From contig ONII01000008.1 in the NCBI GenBank assembly GCA_900317845.1, forward strand, positions 49,263 to 113,262: DNA of 64,000 nt. Direction: 5' to 3'. A program made the position numbers and the translations under genes. The DNA comes from an uncultured Bacteroidales bacterium (GTDB lineage Bacteria > Bacteroidota > Bacteroidia > Bacteroidales > UBA932). Shown one piece after another: positions 55,371-62,817 of this stretch (positions are counted from its first letter, which is position 1; every line of letters starts with the position of its first letter). The notes beneath the pieces were generated by a model that was given only the letters and a program-made list of their open reading frames with translations, was not told the origin of the DNA and made no database searches.

Positions 55371-56314
55371 AAAAAATGAGTCTTCTTATGGCGACACTCC
55401 TTGCCAGCTTTTCCGCCCTTGCGCAAGAGTGGGGCGTTGTGAATATTTCCGTGTGCAACCTGCGCGACACGCCCACCTACAGCGCAGAAATGGTGTCGCA
55501 GGCCCTTCTGGGCACGCCCGTGCACATCCTGCAGACGGGCGGCAGCTACAACTGGCCGCAGGTGCAAACGCCAGACACCTACACCGGCTGGGTACACAAG
55601 GACGCCATCACCGTGATGGATTACGCGGCCTATCATGCCTGGAACGTGGCCCCCAAGGTGGTGGTGACGGCCCTCACCGGCATCGTCCATAAAGAGGCCT
55701 CCAGACAGTCGGCCACCGTTTCGGACGTAGTAGCCGGGGACATGCTCCGCTACCTGGGCAAGCGCGGCAACTACTTCAAGGTGGCCTTCCCGGACGGCCG
55801 TACGGGCTACCTTTCCCGCAAACTCGCCAAGGAGGAGGACGACTGGCGCCAGGGCATCAGCCTGTCGCCGGAAGCCATCCTGGAAACCGCAGAGAGCATG
55901 CTGGGCTTCCCCTACCTCTGGGCCGGCATGTCGCCCAAAGGCATGGACTGCAGCGGCTTTGTGCGCACGGTCCTGTTCATGCACGACCTCATCCTCCCGC
56001 GCGACGCCGGTCCGCAAAGCAAAGTGGGTGAGCGCATTACGGACATGAACCAGCTCCAGCCGGCAGACCTGGTGTTCTTTGGCAGGTGGAAAGAGGACGG
56101 CACCGCCGGCATCAGCCACGTAGGCTTTTACCTGGGCGGCGGGCGCTTCATCCACTCGCTGGGGCTGGTGAAAATCGGCAGTTTTGTGCCGCAGGACGCC
56201 TGTTACGATGCCTATAACACGGGCCGATACCTCTTTGGCACGCGTTTCCTGCCGTATATCGGCACAGATCCGCTCATCCAGACCACGTTAAGCAACCCCT
56301 ATTATGCAGAATAG
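55367..56314 (+). CDS. NlpC/P60 family murein peptide endopeptidase with SH3 domains
   Basis: 315 aa from ATG at 55367, overlapping the truB stop (ATGA); frames starting inside truB lack the signal peptide (MKKMSLLMATLLASFSALAQ). Two SH3b-like segments (~22-85, 100-165) precede the NlpC/P60 domain with catalytic Cys in GMDCSGFVRTVLF and His in GISHVGFYLGGGRFIHS. Probably cuts gamma-D-Glu-diamino acid bonds of peptidoglycan peptides in the periplasm. Overlaps the next gene, whose product acts on the released L-Ala-Glu. Confidence 0.93.
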   Translation: MKKMSLLMATLLASFSALAQEWGVVNISVCNLRDTPTYSAEMVSQALLGTPVHILQTGGSYNWPQVQTPDTYTGWVHKDAITVMDYAAYHAWNVAPKVVVTALTGIVHKEASRQSATVSDVVAGDMLRYLGKRGNYFKVAFPDGRTGYLSRKLAKEEDDWRQGISLSPEAILETAESMLGFPYLWAGMSPKGMDCSGFVRTVLFMHDLILPRDAGPQSKVGERITDMNQLQPADLVFFGRWKEDGTAGISHVGFYLGGGRFIHSLGLVKIGSFVPQDACYDAYNTGRYLFGTRFLPYIGTDPLIQTTLSNPYYAE

Positions 56315-57437
56315 ACGCGATTTCCTCAAAACATCTGCCCTGGCAGCGGCCGGCATGGCGCTGGTGGGCTGCACCGGCGGTCCCGAGCGCTTCAACATTG
56401 TCAAGGGCGATGGCCGCATGCACCTGAAATTCTTCCCGTACGAACTTGAACTCACGCACACCTTCACGGTGGCATCGTACAGCCGCAAAACCACGCCGGA
56501 CGTGCAGGTGAAAATTGAGTATGAGGGAGTTACGGGATACGGAGAAGCATCCATGCCGCCCTACCTGGGGCAGTCGGTGGCCTCCGTGACGGCCTTCCTG
56601 GAGAAGGTGGATCTCTCGCAGTTCACGGACCCGTTCCAGCTTGAGGACATCCTTGCCTATGTAGACAGCCTCTCGGAGGGCGATTCCGCCGCCAAAGCGG
56701 CCGTAGACATTGCCCTGCACGACCTTGTGGGCAAGCTCATGGGCCAGCCCTGGTACCGCATCTGGGGCCTGGACCCGGCCAAGGCGCCATCGACCACCTA
56801 TACCATCGGCATCGACACGGCCGATGTAGTGCGCGAAAAAACGCTGGAAGCCGCCGGGCGCTTCAATATCCTGAAGGTGAAGGTGGGACTGGACACGGAC
56901 GAGGAAATGATTCGCACCATCCGTTCCGTCACCGACGTGCCACTGGCGGTGGATGCCAACCAAGGCTGGAAAGACCGTTCCAAGGCCCTGGACGAGATTC
57001 TTTGGCTGGCGGAGCAAGGCATTGTGATGGTGGAGCAGCCCATGCCCGTGACGCAGCTGGACGACATTGCCTGGCTCACCGAGCGCAGTCCCCTCCCCAT
57101 CTTTGCCGATGAAAGCATCCAGCGCCTCAAGGACATCCCGGGTCTGGTGGGTGCCTTCTCCGGCATCAACATCAAACTGATGAAGTGCACGGGCATGCGC
57201 GAGGCCTGGAAGATGGTTTCCACCGCCCGCGCCCTGGGCATGAAGGTGATGGTGGGCTGCATGACGGAAACCTCCTGCGCCGTCTCCGCCGCCGCCCAGC
57301 TCTCCCCCGCCGTGGACTTCGCCGACCTGGACGGCAACCTCCTCATCTCCAACGACCGCTTCAGCGGCGTTCGCGTAGTGGACGGCAAACTCACCCTGCC
57401 CGCCGATCCCGGCATTGGCGTAACCCTTGTAAAGTAA
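56304..57437 (+). CDS. Dipeptide (L-Ala-D/L-Glu) epimerase, Tat-exported lipoprotein form
   Basis: 377 aa, overlapping the preceding gene by 11 bp. The N-terminus MQNRRDFLKTSALAAAGMAL has a twin-arginine motif and is followed by VGC, a lipobox. Enolase-superfamily residues: Lys pair in ILKVKVGLD (K-x-K), Asp in LAVDANQGW, Glu in VEQPMP, Asp-Glu in IFADESIQ, and Lys in GINIKLMKCTG. Epimerises L-Ala-D-Glu from murein. The folded-export route is unusual for this enzyme, normally cytoplasmic, and matches the exported NlpC/P60 partner. Confidence 0.92.
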   Translation: MQNRRDFLKTSALAAAGMALVGCTGGPERFNIVKGDGRMHLKFFPYELELTHTFTVASYSRKTTPDVQVKIEYEGVTGYGEASMPPYLGQSVASVTAFLEKVDLSQFTDPFQLEDILAYVDSLSEGDSAAKAAVDIALHDLVGKLMGQPWYRIWGLDPAKAPSTTYTIGIDTADVVREKTLEAAGRFNILKVKVGLDTDEEMIRTIRSVTDVPLAVDANQGWKDRSKALDEILWLAEQGIVMVEQPMPVTQLDDIAWLTERSPLPIFADESIQRLKDIPGLVGAFSGINIKLMKCTGMREAWKMVSTARALGMKVMVGCMTETSCAVSAAAQLSPAVDFADLDGNLLISNDRFSGVRVVDGKLTLPADPGIGVTLVK

Positions 57438-57448
57438 ATATTTTTTAC

Positions 57449-57456
57449 TAACTTTG
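57449..57456 (+). promoter_or_regulatory. -7 box TAACTTTG, tRNA-Ser promoter
   Basis: Exact TAnnTTTG match 13 nt before the mature tRNA 5' end. Confidence 0.65.
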
Positions 57457-57469
57457 CAGTCCACTTCCC

Positions 57470-57556
57470 GGTGAGTTGTCCGAGTGGTTGAAGGAGCCTG
57501 CCTCGAAAACAGGTTTGCGTGCGAGCGCAACGGGGGTTCGAATCCCTCACTCACCG
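57470..57556 (+). tRNA. tRNA-Ser(CGA)
   Basis: 87 nt with acceptor arms GGTGAGT / ACTCACC, D-arm, anticodon loop CTCGAAA (anticodon CGA), a long class II variable arm (TTGCGTGCGAGCGCAA) and T-loop GGTTCGAATCC. The anticodon stem has one C-A mismatch next to the loop. CCA is not encoded. Own promoter and terminator. Confidence 0.95.
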
Positions 57557-57570
57557 CAAAGAGATGGGAA

Positions 57571-57608
57571 AGAGCACTTTAAAGTTTCGGCTTTAAAGTG
57601 CTCTTTTT
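57571..57608 (+). terminator. Terminator of tRNA-Ser
   Basis: Perfect 14-bp stem AGAGCACTTTAAAG / CTTTAAAGTGCTCT with loop TTTCGG, followed by a T run. Confidence 0.9.
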
Positions 57609-57622
57609 CAGCTCTTTGCAAA

Positions 57623-57665
57623 GCCCGCCGCAGGCGGGCAGGGATGTCGCCGAAGGCGAAATCCC
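57623..57665. repeat. Two adjacent palindromes downstream of tRNA-Ser
   Basis: GCCCGCCGCAGGCGGGC (57623-57639) and GGGATGTCGCC-GAA-GGCGAAATCCC (57641-57665, one mismatch). The remaining bases to 57740 hold TGGCCCAAAAAATGGCCC but no gene is seen; a scar of integration at the tRNA 3' end is possible. Confidence 0.6.
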
Positions 57666-57740
57666 GGGTGAGTGGCCCAAAAAATGGCCCAATTTTGAGC
57701 GAAATAAAGTCTCCGCATCCACCTGAATACACCTGCACCT

Positions 57741-57771
57741 AAAACAACAAAAGCGGCCCTTGCTGGGCCGC
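57741..57771 (-). terminator. Terminator of lipoprotein cassette A
   Basis: GCGGCCC / GGGCCGC stem with 5-nt loop, followed on the minus strand by TTTTGTTGTTTT. Confidence 0.8.
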
Positions 57772-57841
57772 CCTCCTCTGTGGTATCTACTGCCGCTGTC
57801 GCGGTTAAATTCGATTAACGGGTGAATGGATAAATAGGTTA
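57772..57841 (-). repeat. Conserved 3' flank, copy A
   Basis: Starting at the stop codon, the minus strand reads TAACCTATTTATCCATT, then CCGCGACAGCGGC and GATACCAC..AGGAGGGCGG. The same words in the same order follow the stop codon of cassette B at 62152-62226. Confidence 0.85.
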
Positions 57842-59185
57842 GAAGCCGAGCACTGGCCTGACACTAAGGCTAATCCCCTTACCGAGCTCGTACCAACCGT
57901 AGCCGAAGTTCCATGCGAAGTTGACATCGTACTCCGTAGCAGACCAATAGTTGTTGCTAGTCATTGCCGTACCGCCGACGCCTGTAGTGATATAGGCATT
58001 CACGTTGCCGTCGTAAGTCGTGCCGTTGCTGTTAACATCCGTCGAGCCGAGGTTCACGAATATCTCATCGTAGTCGCTCTTCTGCGCCACGCACCAGTTC
58101 GACACCATAATATGATCAAAAATACCACCCAACCAAAAATAACTCGTCAGGCTGCCTCGGGCATCGTCGGGCAGCAGCTTCAGCTTGGTGTCGGCGTAAG
58201 TGGTCACGGATTCCCAGCTGTTGATGGTGTTCCAGCTCTGCTCCGTAGCGTCCTGCAGGGCGAGAATAAGGCCGTGGCCGGTCTCCGTCACCTTGCCAAC
58301 GATGCCTATGGCAGTCTTGCCAGCGGGTGCGGCCTTCTTCTCCATGTACAAATTGCCATCGTCGCAAGCCACAGCGCCTAAATCCCATTCAGCCGTAGCA
58401 CTGCTGAGAGCCAGCGGATAGCGTGCGGCGAGCGTCGTCTGATAGTACTTGCCGGCGGTGATGGTGGCTGCTCCGCTCTTAGCAATCCTGTTGTTGGCAG
58501 TATTGGCCAGGAACTTATAGGTGGTCGATGTGCCGTTTGCGGGCATGGCCACGTAGGCCGTCGTCGTCGATGAGGCCGGAGTCACGGTGATAATCGTGTT
58601 GTCGGCATCGTCCTTGACATAGAGCGGGTGCGTGCCATCGATGGCCGAGCCGAGCGTGAACTTGAAGATGGCGAACTGAGCGGCGGGCTGGGTGGTGACA
58701 TCGAGGCCGGGCGTCGTGGTCCGGATGGTGCCAGCGCCTACACGCACATCAAGGTTGGCATTGAGCGTGCCGTCTTGGGCGGAGAGTAGCGTGGCGGCAT
58801 CCTTTACGCCGCTCTTGTCATCCTTGGCGGCGGAGTACGGATAGACCAATGTGCAGGCGGTGTTGTCGGGCGTGCCGCTCACTACGGTGAACGAAATAGT
58901 GGCAGCGCCAGTGGTTCCGTCCACGGCGGTGATGGTGGCATCGGCCACTTGTGCGCCGTCCTTATCGTAAAGAATGGCGATATGCTCATTCTCGGCCCAA
59001 GTTACGGTTATCTTGTCACCGCCGTCGGCCACGGCTTTGGTATCGGCCGTCTTGGGAGCCAGTGTGGCTGTTATGGTGATGCCTTTGCTGTCGGAAGGCT
59101 GTTCTACTGGCGTGATTTCCGTTTCGACTTTGTTGCAGGCGGCAAGGGCAAGCAGCAGGGCTGCGATTCCAAATACTTTCTTCAT
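57839..59185 (-). CDS. Fimbrillin-like lipoprotein with DUF1566/lectin-like C-terminus (cassette A)
   Basis: 448 aa from ATG at 59185 (MKKVFGIAALLLALAAC lipoprotein signal); an in-frame ATG five codons upstream is possible. Residues ~25-265 look like a fimbrillin/Mfa-type region (ADTKAVADGGDKITVTWAEN, TACTLVYPYSA, LLSAQDGTLN, FAIFKFTLGSA). The C-terminal ~175 residues resemble the DUF1566/Fib_succ_major C-type-lectin-like fold: GLILALQDA, NNYWSATEYDVNFAW, and the end SLSVRPVLGF. Surface-exposed binding or adhesion is inferred. Preceded by a small gene (59204-59353) and divergent from an analogous pair. Confidence 0.8.
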   Translation of the reverse strand: MKKVFGIAALLLALAACNKVETEITPVEQPSDSKGITITATLAPKTADTKAVADGGDKITVTWAENEHIAILYDKDGAQVADATITAVDGTTGAATISFTVVSGTPDNTACTLVYPYSAAKDDKSGVKDAATLLSAQDGTLNANLDVRVGAGTIRTTTPGLDVTTQPAAQFAIFKFTLGSAIDGTHPLYVKDDADNTIITVTPASSTTTAYVAMPANGTSTTYKFLANTANNRIAKSGAATITAGKYYQTTLAARYPLALSSATAEWDLGAVACDDGNLYMEKKAAPAGKTAIGIVGKVTETGHGLILALQDATEQSWNTINSWESVTTYADTKLKLLPDDARGSLTSYFWLGGIFDHIMVSNWCVAQKSDYDEIFVNLGSTDVNSNGTTYDGNVNAYITTGVGGTAMTSNNYWSATEYDVNFAWNFGYGWYELGKGISLSVRPVLGF

Positions 59186-59203
59186 TGTCTTGTCCTCCAT
59201 TGG

Positions 59204-59353
59204 TTAAAATGCAAACGGGTCTCCGCCGGGCGTGTAATCATTGGGGTCTTGCAGGGTACCCTCTGGCAAACTTTGACAGACCACGCCTTCGATTTTCACC
59301 TCCACGACGGTAGTCGCGGGGGCTTCATAGTAAGTTTTTCCTTCTTCTTTCAT
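59204..59353 (-). CDS. Small Cys-containing protein of cassette A
   Basis: 49 aa: MKEEGKTYYEAPATTVVEVK then IEGVVCQSLPEGTLQD, PNDYTPGGDPFAF. It shares a pattern P-x3-[TV]-x-EVK-x-EGV-[VI]-C-x-S ... GTLQD with the 44-aa product at 59893-60027, although the flanking residues differ. No signal peptide and no known domain. It ends 18 bp before the start of the large lipoprotein, so the two are most likely one operon. The two short genes are too alike in place and sequence to be chance. Confidence 0.75.
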   Translation of the reverse strand: MKEEGKTYYEAPATTVVEVKIEGVVCQSLPEGTLQDPNDYTPGGDPFAF

Positions 59354-59892
59354 TATTGCTATATGTAATTTCTGTTACTAACCGCTTTGAACGGGTAAAT
59401 ATACAAAAAATGAAGGTTTTGGAAAAGAGTTGAGGGGATTCGTGATAAGAATCGGCCCCGATAACGGCGGCTATTGGAAGCGCCTGAAATAATCAATCCT
59501 CATCACCGTCCGGGGATTTCTATATCTTCTGCACCCACTTTTTATCTTAGTTCCAATTTGGCTCACCAAAGTTCCGTGGGCATGCAATCAATTAACTTGC
59601 GCATTAACTCTATTTTCACTATCTTAGCAATTTGAAAAAAGGAAAGACCTATCAGATACAGAAGACATCACGTTTGCTATGAGAAACAGGCAGGAATGGT
59701 TCAATGAGAAGATGGCGGCCGTATCTCCGGAAATCGTGTCATATTTCTTCGCTTCTAATGCTCTCCTCACAATCGGGGGGGTATAACCATCTTGTAATCA
59801 ATAACATATCAGTATTTTATCGCGGACTCCGCAAGGAGTGCCGCGGCTTTTCGCGTGCCTGCGTAAACACAAATCTAAACAACTTATAAATT
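59354..59892. other. Intergenic region between the two divergent cassettes
   Basis: No long gene is seen. It should hold both promoters: TATATTTA on the minus strand near 59396 is a candidate for cassette A. A hairpin with GCAA loop (CGCGGACTCC-GCAA-GGAGTGCCGCG, 59820-59844) lies in the leader of cassette B. A frame that is open from ~59628 to 59786 (FEKRKDLSDTEDITFA ... FASNALLTIGGV) may be a remnant or a small gene starting at ATG 59679 (35 aa), but nothing supports its expression. Confidence 0.5.
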
Positions 59893-60027
59893 ATGGAACT
59901 AAACAAAAAAGAAATGTACATTTCACCCGAGGCTAAGACCTTCGAGGTGAAAACCGAGGGCGTCATCTGCGGAAGCGGCAGCGGAACCCTCCAGGACTAC
60001 AACTGGAACGATCCGGTAAACGAGTAA
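59893..60027 (+). CDS. Small Cys-containing protein of cassette B
   Basis: 44 aa: MELNKKEMYISPEAKTFEVK, TEGVICGSGSGTLQDYNW, NDPVNE. Shares EVK-x-EGV-[VI]-C-x-S and GTLQD with the cassette A small protein, plus an aromatic-x-[SA]-P start. It lies 6 bp before the large lipoprotein gene. Function unknown; similar very short proteins with a 'P-E-x-x-x-F-E-V' start occur in Bacteroidales as far as I recall, but none has an assigned role known to me. Confidence 0.78.
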   Translation: MELNKKEMYISPEAKTFEVKTEGVICGSGSGTLQDYNWNDPVNE

Positions 60028-60033
60028 CAACCC

Positions 60034-62154
60034 ATGAAAACGAAGAAAGCAATGAAAAAGATTACACACATCGGCATGGCCGCCCTCGTTGCCATGGGCA
60101 TGCTTGGGACCTCCTGCAACAAGGCGGAGAGCCCGGAGATTGAAACTCCTGAAACTCAGAAAGAAAACATCGTCACCCTGACCACCACCGTGGGCTTCGC
60201 TGCGGACGGCACCAAGGCCCTGACCGCAGAGGGCGTGAAGACCTTCGCCGAAGGCGAGAAAATGGTGCTCCGCTACAAGAACACGAAGGGTGATTGGGTG
60301 AAGGCGGTGAGCAATGCGCTGGAGGCAGGAGATATTGCCGCCGGAAGCAAGTCCGCCACATTCACCTTCACCCTGACCAACCCCGACAAGACGAAGACCG
60401 TGGACTACATCTACCCAGCAGCGATAGTTAACGAACTCGGCAACATGGACGAGGCCGCCCTCTTCGGAAGTCAGGACGGTACGCTCAATAAAATCGCAAG
60501 CACATTCGACTACAGCAGGAAGATAAGCGCATGGGACGGCGAAAACCTGCCCTCGCTGACGCTGGAGAACCAGCTGGCCATCCTCGCCATCACACTGAAG
60601 AACGCTGACGGCAGCAGCGACATCACCAGCAGCATCACGGGCCTGACCCTGAGCGACGGCACCAAAACCTACAACGTCACGCGCGAAGCTGTCGCAGGCC
60701 CCATCTACGTCGCCATCTTCCCCACAGAGGATGCCACCATCGACATCACCGCCACCAACGGCACGAAGAACTACACCAAGACGCTGACCGGCAAGACCTA
60801 CGCAAAAGGCAACGGCTACCCGGTGAGCTGGAAGATGGCGAAGCTCACCGACCTCAGTTCTATTTCAGGAACCGAATACACGGTGCAGGACGGTGAAGTG
60901 CTGACGGGTACGCTGGCAAGCAAAGTGAAGATCAGTATTGCAGCCCCCGTAGCTCCCGCTACTACTACCACCGTTACGCTGAAGGATGCCGATATCAATG
61001 GCAGCGGCACGTGGACTGATGGCGACTATGCCGGCATCACCTGCGAGGGCAACGCCACCATCATTCTCGAAGGCGATAACACGGTGACGGGATTTAACGA
61101 TTCATATCCCGGTATCTACGTGCCCGCTGGCAACACGCTCACCATCCAGGGCTCCGGCTCGCTCGCTGCCACGGGCGGTGGTTCCTATAGCGGAGGTGCC
61201 GGCATCGGCGGCGGCGTTGGCAGTTGCGGCAACATCGTCATCAATGGCGGTAACATCACGGCCACGGGCAGCATGAATGCTGCCGGCATCGGCAACGGCT
61301 ATTATGGCACTTGCGGTGCCATCACCATCAGCGGCGGCACCATCACGGCCACGGGCGGTGACTATGCTGCCGGCATCGGCGGCGGCAATCATGGCACCTG
61401 CGGCGCCATCACCATCAGCGGCGGCACCGTCGAGGCCACGGGCGGCGCAAGTGCTGCCGGCATCGGCGGCGGCCGTAATAATGGAGCCTGCGGCACCATC
61501 ACTATCACCAGCGGCGTGACCAGCGTGACGGCCACGAAGGGCAGCTATGCCCCCAACAGCATCGGTTCAGGTGATGGCGGCGCAGTTATCACCGTGACCA
61601 TCGGCGGCACGGAGTATGCAAGCGGCATCAGCCAGAGCCCCTACGAATATTCTGCTCCTCCCACGCTCACCCTCACCAGCCCCACTGTGGGTCAGGTCAT
61701 CGGCAGCGACGGCAAGAATTATGCTGCAGATGCCTCCCTGCCCACCGGCGTGACTAAAGTGGCCATGATTGCCTACGTCTCTGGCTCCAACGGCCTCGCC
61801 ATTGCACTGGCCGACGAAAGTGGCAGTATGAACTGGGCGACGGCAAAATCCACATGCGAAGCAAAAACGCCTGCCTTCACTGGTGGTACATGGAAACTGC
61901 CCAGCCTGGATGAGTGGAAGAATATGCTGACGTATGATGGAGATTCTTATTGGAATAACAACCTGCAAACGGCATTATCTACCGCTGGTGGTAACAGCTT
62001 GCAAGAGTGGATGTATTACTGGTCGTCGACGGATTACGTTAGCGATAATACTCAAGCCTGCGATGTGGAATTCCAAAGTGGTTACGCCAATTTCAGCAAC
62101 CAGTCTAAGACCTACACCAGCGGTATGCTGGTTCGCGCTGTTCTCGCTTTTTAA
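60034..62154 (+). CDS. Fimbrillin-like lipoprotein with Gly-rich repeats and DUF1566/lectin-like C-terminus (cassette B)
   Basis: 706 aa from ATG at 60034 (or 60052). Lipoprotein signal ending MLGTSC. Residues ~40-275 are fimbrillin-like (KTFAEGEKMVLRYKNTKGDW, TVDYIYPAAI, LFGSQDGTLN, LENQLAILAITLKNADG). Residues ~350-520 hold four repeats of ~27 aa built on CG-x-I-x-I-[NS]-GG-x-[IV]-x-ATG and AAGIGGG, which would suit a beta-helix. The C-terminal ~130 residues are DUF1566-like: GGTWKLPSLDEWKNML, YYWSSTDYV, end MLVRAVLAF. Paralogue of cassette A at both ends, with the repeat block as an extra. Likely displayed on the surface. Confidence 0.85.
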   Translation: MKTKKAMKKITHIGMAALVAMGMLGTSCNKAESPEIETPETQKENIVTLTTTVGFAADGTKALTAEGVKTFAEGEKMVLRYKNTKGDWVKAVSNALEAGDIAAGSKSATFTFTLTNPDKTKTVDYIYPAAIVNELGNMDEAALFGSQDGTLNKIASTFDYSRKISAWDGENLPSLTLENQLAILAITLKNADGSSDITSSITGLTLSDGTKTYNVTREAVAGPIYVAIFPTEDATIDITATNGTKNYTKTLTGKTYAKGNGYPVSWKMAKLTDLSSISGTEYTVQDGEVLTGTLASKVKISIAAPVAPATTTTVTLKDADINGSGTWTDGDYAGITCEGNATIILEGDNTVTGFNDSYPGIYVPAGNTLTIQGSGSLAATGGGSYSGGAGIGGGVGSCGNIVINGGNITATGSMNAAGIGNGYYGTCGAITISGGTITATGGDYAAGIGGGNHGTCGAITISGGTVEATGGASAAGIGGGRNNGACGTITITSGVTSVTATKGSYAPNSIGSGDGGAVITVTIGGTEYASGISQSPYEYSAPPTLTLTSPTVGQVIGSDGKNYAADASLPTGVTKVAMIAYVSGSNGLAIALADESGSMNWATAKSTCEAKTPAFTGGTWKLPSLDEWKNMLTYDGDSYWNNNLQTALSTAGGNSLQEWMYYWSSTDYVSDNTQACDVEFQSGYANFSNQSKTYTSGMLVRAVLAF
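61190..61480 (+). repeat. Degenerate tandem repeats encoding AAGIGGG units
   Basis: About 80-bp periods with words GCTGCCGGCATCGGC and GCCATCACCATCAGCGGCGG returning three to four times within the cassette B lipoprotein gene; such DNA can expand or contract by slippage or recombination. Confidence 0.8.
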
Positions 62155-62226
62155 CCTATTTATCCATTTACCAATTTATCTATTTTAGCCGCGACAGCGG
62201 CTACGGATACCACCAAGGAGGGCGGC
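62152..62226 (+). repeat. Conserved 3' flank, copy B
   Basis: TAACCTATTTATCCATT, CCGCGACAGCGGC and GATACCACCAAGGAGGGCGG follow the stop codon of cassette B, matching copy A at 57772-57841. A second hairpin (GGCGGCCCTCTCGCC ... ) extends to 62259. Confidence 0.85.
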
Positions 62227-62273
62227 CCTCTCGCCACGGCGAGGGGATGCCGCCCTCCCATCTATATAAGTAC

Positions 62274-62302
62274 AAAGCGGTCTTCAAGGCCGCTTTCGTT
62301 TT
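62274..62302 (+). terminator. Terminator of lipoprotein cassette B
   Basis: AAAGCGG / CCGCTTT stem with 9-nt loop followed by CGTTTT. Confidence 0.65.
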
Positions 62303-62324
62303 ACGTAAACCTTCCGCAAACACT

Positions 62325-62614
62325 ATGGACAAAACCGTCTCTCAACTCCGACTTTACCAGTATTCCCTGGGATTCTTCTTGCCGAAGGGCATTCTGGACT
62401 TCTTCGAACCCGTCTGGATGGAAACACAGTCCCTCGACAGCAGGGAAAGCAAGAAGGACATCTTGTATACCGGGACAAAAAACTGACCTTGCTCATTCGC
62501 CGCCGCAGATGGCTTACGCCAGAGGAGTGTCAGATCTGCCATTCTTCATGTTCAGGCTATGCAGGCTCTTCGGATAGTCTCCCACGGAACTTTGCTTTTA
62601 GATTTGCACTGTGA
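62325..62614 (+). pseudogene. Eroded transposase fragment, ISAon1-like N-terminal region
   Basis: A 53-codon frame (MDKTVSQLRLYQYSLGFFLP, KGILDFFEPVWMETQ ...) ends at TGA 62486; another frame takes over at ~62470 with LTLLIRRRRWLTPEE and ends at 62614. The combination 'LP-x-G-I-L-x-x-F-E' plus 'L-x-I-R-R-R-R-W' is what I associate with the N-terminal region of ISAon1-type transposases. The catalytic part is absent. Frame change and truncation mark it as a remnant. Confidence 0.45.
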
Positions 62615-62642
62615 TTCCAATATGGGGTTACGGTGTTCTTTT

Positions 62643-62650
62643 TATCTTTG
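62643..62650 (+). promoter_or_regulatory. -7 box TATCTTTG upstream of the candidate bridge RNA
   Basis: Exact TAnnTTTG match directly before the closing stem of the structured RNA candidate. Confidence 0.5.
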
Positions 62651-62748
62651 TTCCTAAGTGGTGTAGGCAGCTCGGAGGGACTGTGAATTTTGCATGACTT
62701 CTTGTCAATCACCTGTAATAGCTCTGGCTGTACGCACCCGTTAGGAAC
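62650..62748 (+). ncRNA. Candidate IS110 bridge RNA
   Basis: A 99-nt segment in the non-coding left part of the IS110 element, closed by GTTCCTAA (62650-62657) and TTAGGAAC (62741-62748), preceded by a TATCTTTG promoter box. IS110-family elements encode a structured guide RNA in a non-coding end whose internal loops pair with target and donor DNA. That this is such an RNA is inferred from position and pairing only. Confidence 0.45.
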
Positions 62749-62765
62749 AATAATAAAGACTGACC

Positions 62766-62817
62766 GGAAAGAGGAGGGGTAATATTTGTTTAGAGCATAA
62801 ACACCCTTCCTCTTTCC
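62766..62817. other. Long hairpin between bridge RNA candidate and transposase
   Basis: GGAAAGAGGAGGGG pairs with CCCTTCCTCTTTCC (one mismatch), loop about 24 nt. Could terminate the small RNA, protect against read-in or be part of the RNA itself. Confidence 0.6.

Noticed and set aside
57557-57742. Short frame downstream of tRNA-Ser ending GPKNGPILSEIK as an integrase remnant
   Set aside because: Too short and without the Arg-His-Arg-Tyr residues; nothing firm supports it.
59679-59786. Small gene of 35 codons between the two cassettes
   Set aside because: No homology recognised, no shared motif with the two small cassette proteins, no clear promoter; kept only as a note in the intergenic entry.
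62325-62486. Independent small gene of 53 codons
   Set aside because: Reads better as the first part of a transposase fragment whose remainder continues in another frame.
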